A DNA stretch of 64,000 nt from Chitinophaga sp. MM2321 (GTDB taxonomy: Bacteria; Bacteroidota; Bacteroidia; Chitinophagales; Chitinophagaceae): the NCBI RefSeq assembly GCF_964033635.1, contig NZ_OZ035533.1:930001-994000 (forward strand). Direction: 5' to 3'. A program made the position numbers and the translations under genes. This document shows positions 1 through 8,388 of this stretch, one piece after another; the first letter of the stretch is position 1, and every line of letters begins with the position of its first letter. The notes beneath the pieces are model-generated. The model did not search any database, was not told where the DNA came from, and saw nothing but the letters and a program-made list of their open reading frames with translations.

Positions 1-1209
1 GAAACCTTTATGGAATGCGGCCGCCAGCATTTTGATGGCAACCTCACAGGTAAGCTGATCGTTACAGCAGGAATCGGCGGTATGGGTGGTGCACAACCGC
101 TGGCGGCTACCATGGCCGGCGCGGTGATGCTGGCGGCAGACATAGATCCTACCCGTATTCAGAAACGCATCGATACCCGGTATATCGACCGCATGACCCA
201 TTCCTACGAAGAAGCCATTGGCTGGGTAAAAGCAGCACAGGCAAAAGGAGAAGCGTTGTCTGTGGGGCTGGTAAGTGATGCAGGCGACCTGCTGGAACGT
301 ATGCTGAAAGATAATCTCATCCCGGACATTCTCACTGATCAAACATCCGCACACGATCCTGTGAACGGTTATGTACCCAATGGGTTATCGCTACAAGCCG
401 CACTGGATCTGCGTAAAAGCGATCCTGTACAATACCGGCAGTTGTCGCTGAAAAGTATGGCGCGTCACGTAGGCTTCATGCTGGCGATGCAACAAAAAGG
501 CGCCGTTACTTTCGACTATGGCAACAACCTGCGCGAATTTGCAAAAGAAGGCGGAGAGCCGGATGCATTTAACTTCCCAGGGTTTACACCGGCGTATATC
601 CGCCCGCTGTTTTGCGAAGGGAAAGGGCCATTCCGTTGGGTGGCGTTGTCCGGCGATCCGGAAGATATTTATACAACTGACCGTGCATTGATGGAAGCAT
701 TTCCTGAAAATACACACCTGATCAACTGGTTGAAACAGGCGCAGGAAAAAGTGGCTTTCCAGGGATTGCCTGCCCGCATCTGCTGGCTGGGTATGGGCGA
801 GCGGGAAAAGGCGGGGCTGATCTTCAACGAACTGGTGAGAACAGGAAAAGTGAAAGCGCCTATAGTTATAGGTCGTGATCACCTGGACTGTGGCTCTGTG
901 GCTTCTCCTAATCGTGAAACAGAATCCATGAAAGACGGTTCCGATGCCGTAAGCGATTGGCCGCTGCTCAATCTCATGGCTAATACCGGCGGTGGCGCTA
1001 CCTGGGTATCTTTCCATCATGGTGGTGGTGTAGGTATGGGCTATTCGCAGCATGCCGGCATGGTGGTATTGGCAGATGGCACGGATCGTGCTGCTACCTG
1101 TTTAAGCCGCGTGCTTTTCAACGACCCCGCAATGGGCATTTTCCGCCATGCCGATGCCGGCTACGAAAAGGCGCAGGAATGGGCAAACAGGTTTGGATTA
1201 AATATTTAG
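1..1209 (+). CDS. hutU: Urocanate hydratase (urocanase), 5' end outside window
   Basis: Second step of histidine breakdown: hydrates urocanate to 4-imidazolone-5-propionate with tightly bound NAD+, in the cytoplasm. The reading frame is open from base 1, so this is the C-terminal part (about 402 residues); the ATG at 10 is internal. Visible urocanase signatures are the NAD-binding GIGGMGGAQ near the left edge and the C-terminal block [15 protein letters not shown]. The run [17 protein letters not shown] is also characteristic. It is followed on the same strand by hutI and hutG, so it belongs to a hut cluster; hutH is not seen and may lie upstream. A long palindrome separates it from hutI. Confidence 0.96.
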   Translation, partial: ETFMECGRQHFDGNLTGKLIVTAGIGGMGGAQPLAATMAGAVMLAADIDPTRIQKRIDTRYIDRMTHSYEEAIGWVKAAQAKGEALSVGLVSDAGDLLERMLKDNLIPDILTDQTSAHDPVNGYVPNGLSLQAALDLRKSDPVQYRQLSLKSMARHVGFMLAMQQKGAVTFDYGNNLREFAKEGGEPDAFNFPGFTPAYIRPLFCEGKGPFRWVALSGDPEDIYTTDRALMEAFPENTHLINWLKQAQEKVAFQGLPARICWLGMGEREKAGLIFNELVRTGKVKAPIVIGRDHLDCGSVASPNRETESMKDGSDAVSDWPLLNLMANTGGGATWVSFHHGGGVGMGYSQHAGMVVLADGTDRAATCLSRVLFNDPAMGIFRHADAGYEKAQEWANRFGLNI

Positions 1210-1218
1210 GGATTTTTT

Positions 1219-1322
1219 GATTTACGTATTTAGGAATTTATAAATGCAGCGGAGATATAGTTTTTTATTTTGTATCAAAAGTTGATCTCCGCTGCATTTA
1301 TAAATTCCTAAATACGTAAATC
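1219..1322. repeat. Family-1 palindrome, copy a (hutU-hutI gap)
   Basis: Perfect inverted repeat with 38-bp arms (1219-1256 and 1285-1322) and a 28-nt loop. It shares the core GATTTACG...TTTAGG...ATGCAGCGGAGAT with copies near 8.3, 23.4, 27.8, 28.7 and 52.2 kb. Compared with the other copies, arm changes (GTATTTAGG, TTTATAAATGC) occur in both arms, so pairing is kept. The left outer flank still has the GGGATTTTTT run, while the right flank is shortened. It sits between two co-directional genes of one pathway and could attenuate transcription of hutI-hutG; that role is inferred. Confidence 0.95.
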
Positions 1323-1358
1323 TCTAAATTCCAAAATCACCATTAATAAGAAGCAACC

Positions 1359-2588
1359 ATGAAAACGTTACTTGGTCCTTTTTCACAAATACTTCCATTA
1401 TCCGGTTTGCCTTTAAAAGGGGCATTGCAGGATGAACAGTTAACGGTGATAGAGAAAGGTGGTATGGTGATCGAGGATGGTAAGATTATCGCAATAGGGG
1501 AATACCGGTTACTGCAACAACAGTATGGGGATGCTGGTATTGCTTTTATGGATACGCCGCTGGTATTACTGCCAGGTTTTATAGATTGTCATACACATAT
1601 TTGTTATGATGGTACCCGCAACAGGGATTATGCCATGCGCATTGCGGGTAAAAGCTACCTGGAGATTGCCCGTACCGGTGGTGGTATCTGGGACTCTGTT
1701 ACCAAAACACGTATAGCCGATACCGTTACCCTGGTAGAGAATACAGTGGCACGTGCCAATCGTCATCTTAAAGAAGGGGTGACCACGATAGAAGTGAAGA
1801 GTGGCTACGGGCTTAATTTTGAGAGCGAAGTGAAGATGCTGCGGGCCATTCAGCAGGCGGATATGCATACAGCAGCCACGCTGGTGCCCACCTGTCTGGC
1901 AGCACATATGCAACCCCGTGATTATACCGGTACCGCAACGGAATACCTGCAATGGATATTGGAGGAGTTATTGCCTGTATTAAAGCAGGAACAACTCACC
2001 AACCGGGTGGATATCTTTATCGAAGAAACCGCCTTTTCTGCCGATGCAGCAGCAACCTTTCTGCAACAGGCCACACAGCAGGGCTTTGCTGCTACGGTGC
2101 ATGCAGATCAGTTTAGTACAGGAGGCGTGGCCGTGGCCGTGGCGGCAGGTGCATTATCTGCCGATCATCTCGAAGCCAGTGGCGCCAAAGAAATTGAATT
2201 GCTGGCAAATGCTGCTACTGTTGCAGTAGTTTTGCCGGGTGCATCTTTAGGTTTGGGAATGCCATATGCACCGGCGCGTAAGTTGCTGAATGCAGGTGCA
2301 TGCCTGGCCATTGCGAGCGACTGGAACCCGGGATCTGCGCCTATGGGCGATTTGCTGGTACAGGCAGCCGTGATGAGTGCCGCAGAAAAATTATCTACCG
2401 CAGAAGTATTTGCGGCGCTTACCTTCAGAGCTGCACCAGCCCTGCAATTGCAGGATGTTGGTCAGCTCGTGGCCGGATATGCCGCTGATATGCAGGCATA
2501 TCCTACAGCCGATTACCGGGATATCCTGTATTATCAGGGTAAGATGAAACCGGCTGTGGTGTGGAAAAACGGAGAAATAGTTACATGA
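1359..2588 (+). CDS. hutI: Imidazolonepropionase
   Basis: Third step of histidine breakdown: opens the ring of 4-imidazolone-5-propionate to give N-formimidoyl-L-glutamate. Amidohydrolase-superfamily enzyme of 409 residues, the usual family length. Metal ligands sit in DCHTHICYDG (about residue 76) and in VHADQFSTGG (about residue 248); SDWNPGSAPMGDL near residue 322 is the conserved C-terminal aspartate block. The stop codon overlaps the hutG start as ATGA at 2585-2588, which predicts translational coupling. The start follows a 36-bp gap after the family-1 palindrome. Confidence 0.97.
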   Translation: MKTLLGPFSQILPLSGLPLKGALQDEQLTVIEKGGMVIEDGKIIAIGEYRLLQQQYGDAGIAFMDTPLVLLPGFIDCHTHICYDGTRNRDYAMRIAGKSYLEIARTGGGIWDSVTKTRIADTVTLVENTVARANRHLKEGVTTIEVKSGYGLNFESEVKMLRAIQQADMHTAATLVPTCLAAHMQPRDYTGTATEYLQWILEELLPVLKQEQLTNRVDIFIEETAFSADAAATFLQQATQQGFAATVHADQFSTGGVAVAVAAGALSADHLEASGAKEIELLANAATVAVVLPGASLGLGMPYAPARKLLNAGACLAIASDWNPGSAPMGDLLVQAAVMSAAEKLSTAEVFAALTFRAAPALQLQDVGQLVAGYAADMQAYPTADYRDILYYQGKMKPAVVWKNGEIVT

Positions 2589-3604
2589 TGATGATAACAA
2601 AGGAATGCTATCAGCCCACGTCGGCTGCTACCTGGACCGGCCGTATCGACGGCACCGACCCGGATCTGATGCGATGGCACCAGGTGATCAGAACGGTGAA
2701 CCTGCTGGAATCACCACTGCCTGCACTGCAACCCGGTGAAAGAGGGGTGGTCCTGCTGGGCTTTGCCAGCGATGAAGGGGTGCGCCGTAACAAAGGCAGA
2801 ACAGGCGCCGCAGCAGGACCTGCTGCTTTACGAATGGTCATGGCCAATTTTCCGGCTCACTTCAACGCACATACGATTTTCCTGGATGCAGGAGATATTA
2901 TATGTAATAACGGTGAACTGGAAAACGCACAGCTGGTACTCAGCGAAGCCGTGAAAGCTATTCTCATAGCGGGTTATCTGCCGGTATTACTGGGCGGCGG
3001 TCACGAAATTACGTATGGTCATGCCAGTGGTATCCGCCAGTATGCACAGCAACGAAAAAGTAAAACAGGCTTCATCAGCTTCGATGCGCATTTTGATATG
3101 CGTGTACCCGGTGAGGAAGGTGCTCATTCCGGCAGTGGTTTCTGGCAATTGGCGCAGGACTGTAAACAATCCGGTGAGCCTTTTAATTATCTCGCACTGG
3201 GTATACAGAAAAGTGGAAATACCCGCCAGCTGTTTAATGTCGCCGGTGAAGAAGGCGCCACCTATGTAGGTGCTGATGCTTTTCACCTGCATGACAAGGA
3301 CACGCTGTTTGCCGCCATTCAGCATTTCCTGAGCCAGGTAGATGAAGTATACCTGACCACTTGTATGGATGTATTTGCGGCTCCTTTTGCACCGGGTGTA
3401 AGTGCGCCTGCGGGCAATGGTATTATGCCGGGAGGCTTGTTCCTGCAATGTTACCGCGCTATCCTGCAAAGCGGTAAAGTAACAGGTGCTGATATAGCAG
3501 AACTGAATCCTTCACTGGACATAGATAACCACACCGCCAGACTGGGCGCGGCTATTATCTTTGAAATACTGATGGCATACTGTGGTGATGATTCGCTGGA
3601 TTAA
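2585..3604 (+). CDS. hutG: Formimidoylglutamase (arginase family)
   Basis: Hydrolyses N-formimidoyl-L-glutamate to glutamate and formamide, ending the hut pathway. Arginase/ureohydrolase fold with manganese-ligand motifs LGGGHEI (about residue 139), FDAHFDMR (about 165) and the third aspartate region TCMDVFAAPFAPGVSAP (about 262). An in-frame ATG at 2561 would overlap hutI by 28 bp. I prefer 2585, where ATGA overlaps the hutI stop; two more ATG codons follow at once. It ends 5 bp from the convergent CHAD gene with no obvious terminator between. Confidence 0.93.
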   Translation: MMMITKECYQPTSAATWTGRIDGTDPDLMRWHQVIRTVNLLESPLPALQPGERGVVLLGFASDEGVRRNKGRTGAAAGPAALRMVMANFPAHFNAHTIFLDAGDIICNNGELENAQLVLSEAVKAILIAGYLPVLLGGGHEITYGHASGIRQYAQQRKSKTGFISFDAHFDMRVPGEEGAHSGSGFWQLAQDCKQSGEPFNYLALGIQKSGNTRQLFNVAGEEGATYVGADAFHLHDKDTLFAAIQHFLSQVDEVYLTTCMDVFAAPFAPGVSAPAGNGIMPGGLFLQCYRAILQSGKVTGADIAELNPSLDIDNHTARLGAAIIFEILMAYCGDDSLD

Positions 3605-3609
3605 GACCG

Positions 3610-4446
3610 TTACCAGGAAATATTTACCGGCGCCTGGCGCATGTGCAGCGCACATTGTGCCAGGAGTTGCTTCGTCTCCAGTTGTATGCGCTTCACCAGT
3701 TCCCCTGCATTTACAGGTATTGCCATCTTTTCTTTCTTCATACTGGTAATAGTGTCTTTCAAAAATAATAATAGTGCATTGGCATCATGCCATTGGCCTA
3801 ATAGTTCCCCGGCTGTTTTGGTATGTTGCAGCAATTGTTTTCTTCCGCGTGATGCAGGTAATACCTGGTCCATAATCGTTAGCTGGAAATAAAGCGCCTT
3901 CATATGTTTTCGCAGTGCATGCCAAACGGTATGGTGTGCATTACTGGCTGGTAGCGTAGTATGGCTGTATTGTTCTCCAATGAAGGTTAGCAAAGTTTCA
4001 ATGCTTTTTTTACTGTCGGTATCCGCAATGGCTTCCCTGAAGTTTTCCGGCAGATCAACTGTTTTTTTTATAGCAGTACGTTTAATAACGGCCTGCATCA
4101 GTGTATCGGTGGTGGCTTGTTTGTTTTTCAGCAGCAGGTGAGCTGTTGAAAAGCGCCAGCCGATACTTTTCTCCTGTCTGGCAAGAAATTTTTCCTGTAG
4201 ATGTGTATCCCTGGAAGTGCCGCCAATAGCCTGTATCAGCTTTGGTACACGAAGGTCTTTGCCGGGATGGAACGTGTATTCCGGCAGTTGTGCCACCAGT
4301 GCAAAAAATGCCCTGATCTTTTTTCCACTCACACGTAAGGCGTGGATGGCATTGGCATCTCCGGGAGCCTGCTGCAAATGTGTGTATGCTTTTACTACAG
4401 TATCGCATTCCCCGCGGAGATATTTATATAAGGCTGCTTGTAGCAT
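3610..4446 (-). CDS. CHAD domain-containing protein
   Basis: 278-residue protein that looks like a stand-alone CHAD domain (conserved histidine alpha-helical domain). CHAD domains bind inorganic polyphosphate through basic residues on long helices. Seen here: conserved His plus basic helix faces in ALRVSGKKIRAFF (about residue 37) and TVWHALRKHMKALYFQL (about 167), many Lys/Arg, and no signal peptide. No CYTH or polyphosphate kinase gene is adjacent, so a role in polyphosphate granules is a family-level inference. It is convergent with hutG. Confidence 0.85.
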   Translation of the reverse strand: MLQAALYKYLRGECDTVVKAYTHLQQAPGDANAIHALRVSGKKIRAFFALVAQLPEYTFHPGKDLRVPKLIQAIGGTSRDTHLQEKFLARQEKSIGWRFSTAHLLLKNKQATTDTLMQAVIKRTAIKKTVDLPENFREAIADTDSKKSIETLLTFIGEQYSHTTLPASNAHHTVWHALRKHMKALYFQLTIMDQVLPASRGRKQLLQHTKTAGELLGQWHDANALLLFLKDTITSMKKEKMAIPVNAGELVKRIQLETKQLLAQCALHMRQAPVNISW

Positions 4447-4571
4447 CGCTATTAAAGTTACCTAAAAAACGTATGGGTCCCTGACTTCATATGCCCCTTT
4501 TTTATATCTGAAAGCGATGACGGTAACGGGAAGTTAACAAGGGAGCAGCAGGCTCATTGGGATATTTTCAA

Positions 4572-4579
4572 TAAGTTTG
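4572..4579 (+). promoter_or_regulatory. Bacteroidota -7 promoter element
   Basis: TAAGTTTG matches the Bacteroidota sigma consensus TAnnTTTG and lies 17 bp upstream of the ATG at 4597, predicting a very short 5' leader. No clear TTTG at the -33 position was found. Confidence 0.5.
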
Positions 4580-4596
4580 TATCAAATTGTCAAGTT

Positions 4597-5187
4597 ATGC
4601 AGTCAATCCCCAAAATGGCAGCAACTTTGCTGCTGGCCGCATTGAGCATCCCCGCCTTTGCGCAGAAAATCAAGCTGGTGGAAGGAGATCTTTCTCCTTT
4701 AAAAGGCGAAAAAAAACTCAATGTTGAATTTACCTATGATCATCTTGCTGTTGGCAAGTTTGATAATGAAGATGAGTACGTCAAAAAGAAAACAGAAGAG
4801 TACAACAAGAAGGAAGCCGGCAAAGGCGACACCTGGGCCAAAGCCTGGAGTAGCGACCGTGCCGACAGGTACGAACCGAAATTTGATTCCTTGTTTAGTG
4901 AAAACGGCGATATGAAAGCCGGTTCTTTTTCAGATGCCAAATACACCCTCATCTTCCACACAACTTTTATAGAACCCGGCTTTAATGTAGGTGTTGCACG
5001 TAAAAATGCCAGTATTGATGCGGAAGCCATTATCGTGGAAACGGCCAACAGGAATAATGTAATAGCCAAAATTTCTGTAGACAATGCACCAGGGCGGATG
5101 TTTGCCGGTTTTGATTTTGATACCGGCGTACGTATTACCGAAGCTTATGCAGTGTCTGGAAAGAAGCTGGCTAAGTTTATACAATAA
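4597..5187 (+). CDS. Secreted protein of unknown function
   Basis: 196 residues, not recognised as a named family. The N-terminus (MQSIPKMAATLLLAALSIPAFAQ, residues 1-23) is a clean signal peptide with an AFAQ cleavage site, so the protein is periplasmic or surface-exposed; there is no lipobox. The mature part is charged in its first half (YVKKKTEEYNKKEAGKGDTW), then beta-rich with a TFIEPGFNVGVARKNASID stretch. Neighbours give no functional hint. A -7 element lies just upstream. It ends 18 bp before the convergent purU gene. Confidence 0.75.
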   Translation: MQSIPKMAATLLLAALSIPAFAQKIKLVEGDLSPLKGEKKLNVEFTYDHLAVGKFDNEDEYVKKKTEEYNKKEAGKGDTWAKAWSSDRADRYEPKFDSLFSENGDMKAGSFSDAKYTLIFHTTFIEPGFNVGVARKNASIDAEAIIVETANRNNVIAKISVDNAPGRMFAGFDFDTGVRITEAYAVSGKKLAKFIQ

Positions 5188-5205
5188 ACAGAACGGCCTT
5201 CCCGG

Positions 5206-6075
5206 TCAGAATACAATGGTTTTATTGCCGTGTAAAATGATGCGGTTATCAATATGTGCTTTCACTGCCCTGGTAAGCACCTGCCGTTCTATGTCCCGGC
5301 CCAGCATCACCAGGTCGTTTACGGCATGTTTATGACTTACCCTGGCCACATCCTGTTCAATGATGGGACCTTCATCCAGTTCATTGGTAACATAGTGTGC
5401 GGTGGCGCCTATCAGTTTTACCCCTCTCGTATAGGCGTTGAGGTAAGGCCGCGCGCCCGCGAAGGCTGGCAGGAAAGAATGGTGGATATTGATGATCTGC
5501 TGCGGAAAAAGGTTGACAAACCTGGGTGATAAAATCTGCATATACCTGGCTAGCACGGTAAAATCGATGCGGTGTTCATGAAGCAGTCTTATCACGGCAT
5601 CTTCCTGTAAATCCTTGCTGCCTGCAGCTACCGGGAGATAGTGAAAAGGGATGTCCAGCGCCGTACATTCCTTTTCCAACTGCGGATGATTGGAGATAAC
5701 CAGCGGAATATCTGCCTGTAGCTCTCCGCTTTTCCATCTCCATAATAATTCCATCAGGCAGTGATCATAGGCAGACACCATGATGGCCATCCGTTTGCGT
5801 TTATCGCTATAATGGATATGCCATTGCATCGCCAGTGGCGCAGCTACCTGTTCCTGGAAAGTTTGTTCCAGGGCGGCTTTATCGGTCAGTTCCAGCTGGA
5901 ATTCCATCCGCATAAAAAATAAACCTTCACGGGGATCTGTACTGTGTTGGCTGGCATCCAGTATATTTGCACCCAATTGGTACAGGAACTTTGATACGCC
6001 GGCTACAATACCCGGGCGATCAGGACAGCAAATAAGGAGACAGGCGGTAATATTGTTAACAGGAGTCTTTAACAT
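5206..6075 (-). CDS. purU: Formyltetrahydrofolate deformylase
   Basis: Hydrolyses 10-formyl-tetrahydrofolate to formate and tetrahydrofolate, balancing one-carbon pools and supplying formate to purine synthesis. An N-terminal ACT domain (LLICCPDRPGIVAGVSKFL) is followed by a formyltransferase domain with the catalytic block INIHHSFLPAFAGARPY and the downstream aspartate region TNELDEGPIIEQD. I start at 6075 (289 residues, family about 280-290). The longer frame to 6150 would run into the divergent phosphoesterase gene and begin with a low-complexity Ile/Phe-rich stretch unlike an ACT start. Confidence 0.93.
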   Translation of the reverse strand: MLKTPVNNITACLLICCPDRPGIVAGVSKFLYQLGANILDASQHSTDPREGLFFMRMEFQLELTDKAALEQTFQEQVAAPLAMQWHIHYSDKRKRMAIMVSAYDHCLMELLWRWKSGELQADIPLVISNHPQLEKECTALDIPFHYLPVAAGSKDLQEDAVIRLLHEHRIDFTVLARYMQILSPRFVNLFPQQIINIHHSFLPAFAGARPYLNAYTRGVKLIGATAHYVTNELDEGPIIEQDVARVSHKHAVNDLVMLGRDIERQVLTRAVKAHIDNRIILHGNKTIVF

Positions 6076-6121
6076 AAGCCTAAAATAAAAAATTATAATA
6101 TAAAGCACTAAAGAATCTCCG

Positions 6122-6613
6122 TTGAAAAAAATTGGATTGATGTCGGACACGCATAGTTATTTGCATCCGCAGGTATTTAAATATTTTGAAGAAGTAGATG
6201 AAATCTGGCATGCCGGCGATATCGGCAATGTGGAACTGGCAGATAAACTGGAAGCATTTAAACCTTTCCGGGCTGTTTTTGGTAACATCGATGGTGCGGA
6301 TATCCGTATCCGTTACCCGGAAACCCTTCAGTTCACCCTGGAAGGAGTAGAGGTATTGATGACCCATATTGGTGGTTATCCGGGGAAATATGCCCCCGGT
6401 ATCCGGGAACAAATAAAAAACCATCCGCCCAAACTCTTTATCTGCGGGCATTCTCATATCCTCAAAGTAATGCCTGACCCGGCACTCCATTTGTTGCATA
6501 TGAACCCGGGCGCTTGCGGACAGCAAGGCTGGCACAAAGTAAAAACACTCCTGAGATTTCAGCTGGAGGCAGGTCGTATTCAACAACTGGAAGTCATAGA
6601 ACTACCAAAATGA
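6122..6613 (+). CDS. YfcE/MJ0936-type metallophosphoesterase
   Basis: 163-residue single-domain calcineurin-like phosphoesterase. The metal-binding motifs appear in order: SDTH (residue 8), GDIGN (about 33), GNIDG (about 54), H in THIGG (about 82) and GHSH (about 110). Length and motif order fit the YfcE/MJ0936 group, which hydrolyses phosphodiesters in vitro; the cellular substrate is unknown. The start is TTG at 6122, chosen because MSDTH normally lies within the first ten residues and no ATG precedes it. It is divergent from purU with 46 bp between. Confidence 0.9.
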   Translation: MKKIGLMSDTHSYLHPQVFKYFEEVDEIWHAGDIGNVELADKLEAFKPFRAVFGNIDGADIRIRYPETLQFTLEGVEVLMTHIGGYPGKYAPGIREQIKNHPPKLFICGHSHILKVMPDPALHLLHMNPGACGQQGWHKVKTLLRFQLEAGRIQQLEVIELPK

Positions 6614-6650
6614 CCGCTGCAAAAGGCTACCTATAACTGAAACAACGCTT

Positions 6651-7685
6651 ATGGACAAACGAATACTACTTGTATTACTAATTGTTTGCTGCCGGATCAG
6701 CCCATTGTCTGCGCAGAGCAGGTTGATGAAATGGCTGCATACGGACAATGATACGGCCTATATTGAGGATCATACGGAAGATATTACCTTTCGCCTGTAT
6801 GGCTCCCGTAAATACACGAAATATGATATTGTTGACAGAAAACAAAACAGGGATATTCTCTACCGGCCCAATACGCCGCTCAATATCGGTTTTGGCGCCA
6901 ACTACCGCTTTATTGGCCTGAACCTGGGTTTTAACCTGCCTTTTATTAATAAATACGATAAATACGGGAAGACAAAATATCTCGATCTGCAATCACATAT
7001 TTATCTCCGTAAACTGGCGATCGACTTCTACGGACAATATTACAAAGGATATTATATTGCTAACCCGGAGGAGGTTTTTGGTAAATCATATGCGGCTGCC
7101 AATCCTTATCCACAGCGTCCTGACATTCGTAATATCGATTTCGGACTGAATGTGCAATACATTTTCAACGACAAACGGTTTTCTTACCGGGCGCCCAATC
7201 TGCAGAATGAATACCAGAAAAAAAGCGCCGGCTCATTCATTGTGGGGGGAGAAATTTTTTTAGGGAAGATCAAGGGAGATTCGTCCCTGGTGCCAGCCAA
7301 TATTGCTGACACTACGTTCCTGCGGGAAGAGCATTTTTACAAAACAGGAATTTCCAGTATAGCCGCCAATGCCGGTTATGCCTATACGTTTGTTTATAAA
7401 GAACATCTTTTTTTATCGCTTTCTGTGACGGGTGGCTTAGGGTTGAACCAAACAAATCTTTTCCTGGAAAGCGGTCATGTGAGCCGTAGTGTGGGCCTGC
7501 AATTCAGCAATACGGTGCGTGCTTCTTTAGGGTATAATTCCAGCCGGTATTTTGCCGGTGTCCACTATGTAGGGATGACCACCCGCAGCAGGATGCCTGT
7601 GCCACACACTTATCAGGCATTCGGTACCGGCAACTTCAGGGTAAGCCTGGTGCGCCGTTTTACGCTGAACAAGCCGCTCTGGTAG
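6651..7685 (+). CDS. DUF4421 outer-membrane beta-barrel protein
   Basis: 344 residues. An N-terminal signal peptide (to about residue 22, ending LSAQ) is followed by a DUF4421-type sequence: DTAYIEDHTEDITFRLYGS, then alternating hydrophobic/aromatic strands such as LNIGFGANYRFIGLNLGFN. The C-terminus ends FTLNKPLW, the aromatic end typical of barrels. Function is unknown; an outer-membrane location is inferred from family and pattern. Its stop codon (7683-7685) directly abuts the stop of the convergent LOG gene (7686), leaving no space for a terminator. Confidence 0.85.
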   Translation: MDKRILLVLLIVCCRISPLSAQSRLMKWLHTDNDTAYIEDHTEDITFRLYGSRKYTKYDIVDRKQNRDILYRPNTPLNIGFGANYRFIGLNLGFNLPFINKYDKYGKTKYLDLQSHIYLRKLAIDFYGQYYKGYYIANPEEVFGKSYAAANPYPQRPDIRNIDFGLNVQYIFNDKRFSYRAPNLQNEYQKKSAGSFIVGGEIFLGKIKGDSSLVPANIADTTFLREEHFYKTGISSIAANAGYAYTFVYKEHLFLSLSVTGGLGLNQTNLFLESGHVSRSVGLQFSNTVRASLGYNSSRYFAGVHYVGMTTRSRMPVPHTYQAFGTGNFRVSLVRRFTLNKPLW

Positions 7686-8267
7686 TTAACTTTGTGCCGG
7701 TGTAATCCACTTCGCCTTATCAGGTGCGGTATATTTTTCCATCTGTGTCAGCAGGTCGGTAATATCACTGCTGTGTAGCAGCATATCCCTGTTTTGTGCA
7801 GACAGGAAGCCCTTTTCTGTCATGGTTTGCGATAACTGCAGCAATGCATCATAGAAGCCGTTTACATTCAATAATCCGATGGGTTTTTTATGAAGGCCCA
7901 ATTGTCCCCAGGTAAGCATTTCAAATAATTCTTCCATGGTGCCGAACCCGCCGGGTAAAGCAATAACGCCATCACAAAGTTCATTCATCTTCATTTTGCG
8001 TTCATGCATGGTGTCTACGAGGATCAGCTCTTTTAAGCCGGCATGTGCCAGCTCTTTCTGTTGCAGGAAGTGGGGGAGTACGCCTGTTACTTCACCGCCA
8101 GCCTTTAAAGCGCCATCGGCTACAGCGCCCATTAGTCCTACTTTTGCGCCGCCATATACCAAACCGATATTCCTTTTGGCCAATGCAGCACCGAGTAAGG
8201 TGGCCTGCTCCGTAAAAACAGGATCGTGTCCTGCACTGGAGCCACAAAAAACGACGATACGCTTCAT
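7686..8267 (-). CDS. LOG-family protein (TIGR00730 Rossmann fold)
   Basis: 193 residues of the lysine decarboxylase-like/LOG family. The signature PGGFGTMEELFEMLTWGQ (about residue 104) includes the nucleotide-binding PGGxGTxxE, and the early FCGSSAG loop is conserved. Characterised members release the base from cytokinin or other nucleoside 5'-monophosphates (phosphoribohydrolase); many are misnamed lysine decarboxylases. The bacterial substrate here is not determinable. A family-1 palindrome sits just upstream of its start. Confidence 0.9.
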   Translation of the reverse strand: MKRIVVFCGSSAGHDPVFTEQATLLGAALAKRNIGLVYGGAKVGLMGAVADGALKAGGEVTGVLPHFLQQKELAHAGLKELILVDTMHERKMKMNELCDGVIALPGGFGTMEELFEMLTWGQLGLHKKPIGLLNVNGFYDALLQLSQTMTEKGFLSAQNRDMLLHSSDITDLLTQMEKYTAPDKAKWITPAQS

Positions 8268-8275
8268 AAAAATTC

Positions 8276-8379
8276 AGGGATTTTTTGATTTACAAATTTA
8301 GGGATTTAAAATGCAGCGGAGATCAATATTGAAGCTCGCTGCATTTTAAATCCCTAAATTCGTAAATCAAAAAATCCCT
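8276..8379. repeat. Family-1 palindrome, copy b (acn-LOG gap)
   Basis: Inverted repeat with 43-bp arms (8276-8318 and 8337-8379), one mismatch (TTTACAAAT against TTTACGAAT) and an 18-nt loop. Core elements GGGATTTTTTGATTTAC, TTTAGGGATTT and ATGCAGCG are shared with the other copies. It lies between the stop of the aconitase gene and the start of the LOG gene, both on the minus strand. Confidence 0.95.
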
Positions 8380-8388
8380 AAATCAAAT

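Noticed and set aside
391..1053. Minus-strand open frame across hutU
   Set aside because: Antisense shadow of urocanase with no recognisable motif.
2561..2584. Upstream start for hutG
   Set aside because: Would overlap hutI by 28 bp and add residues unlike the family; ATGA coupling at 2585 fits better.
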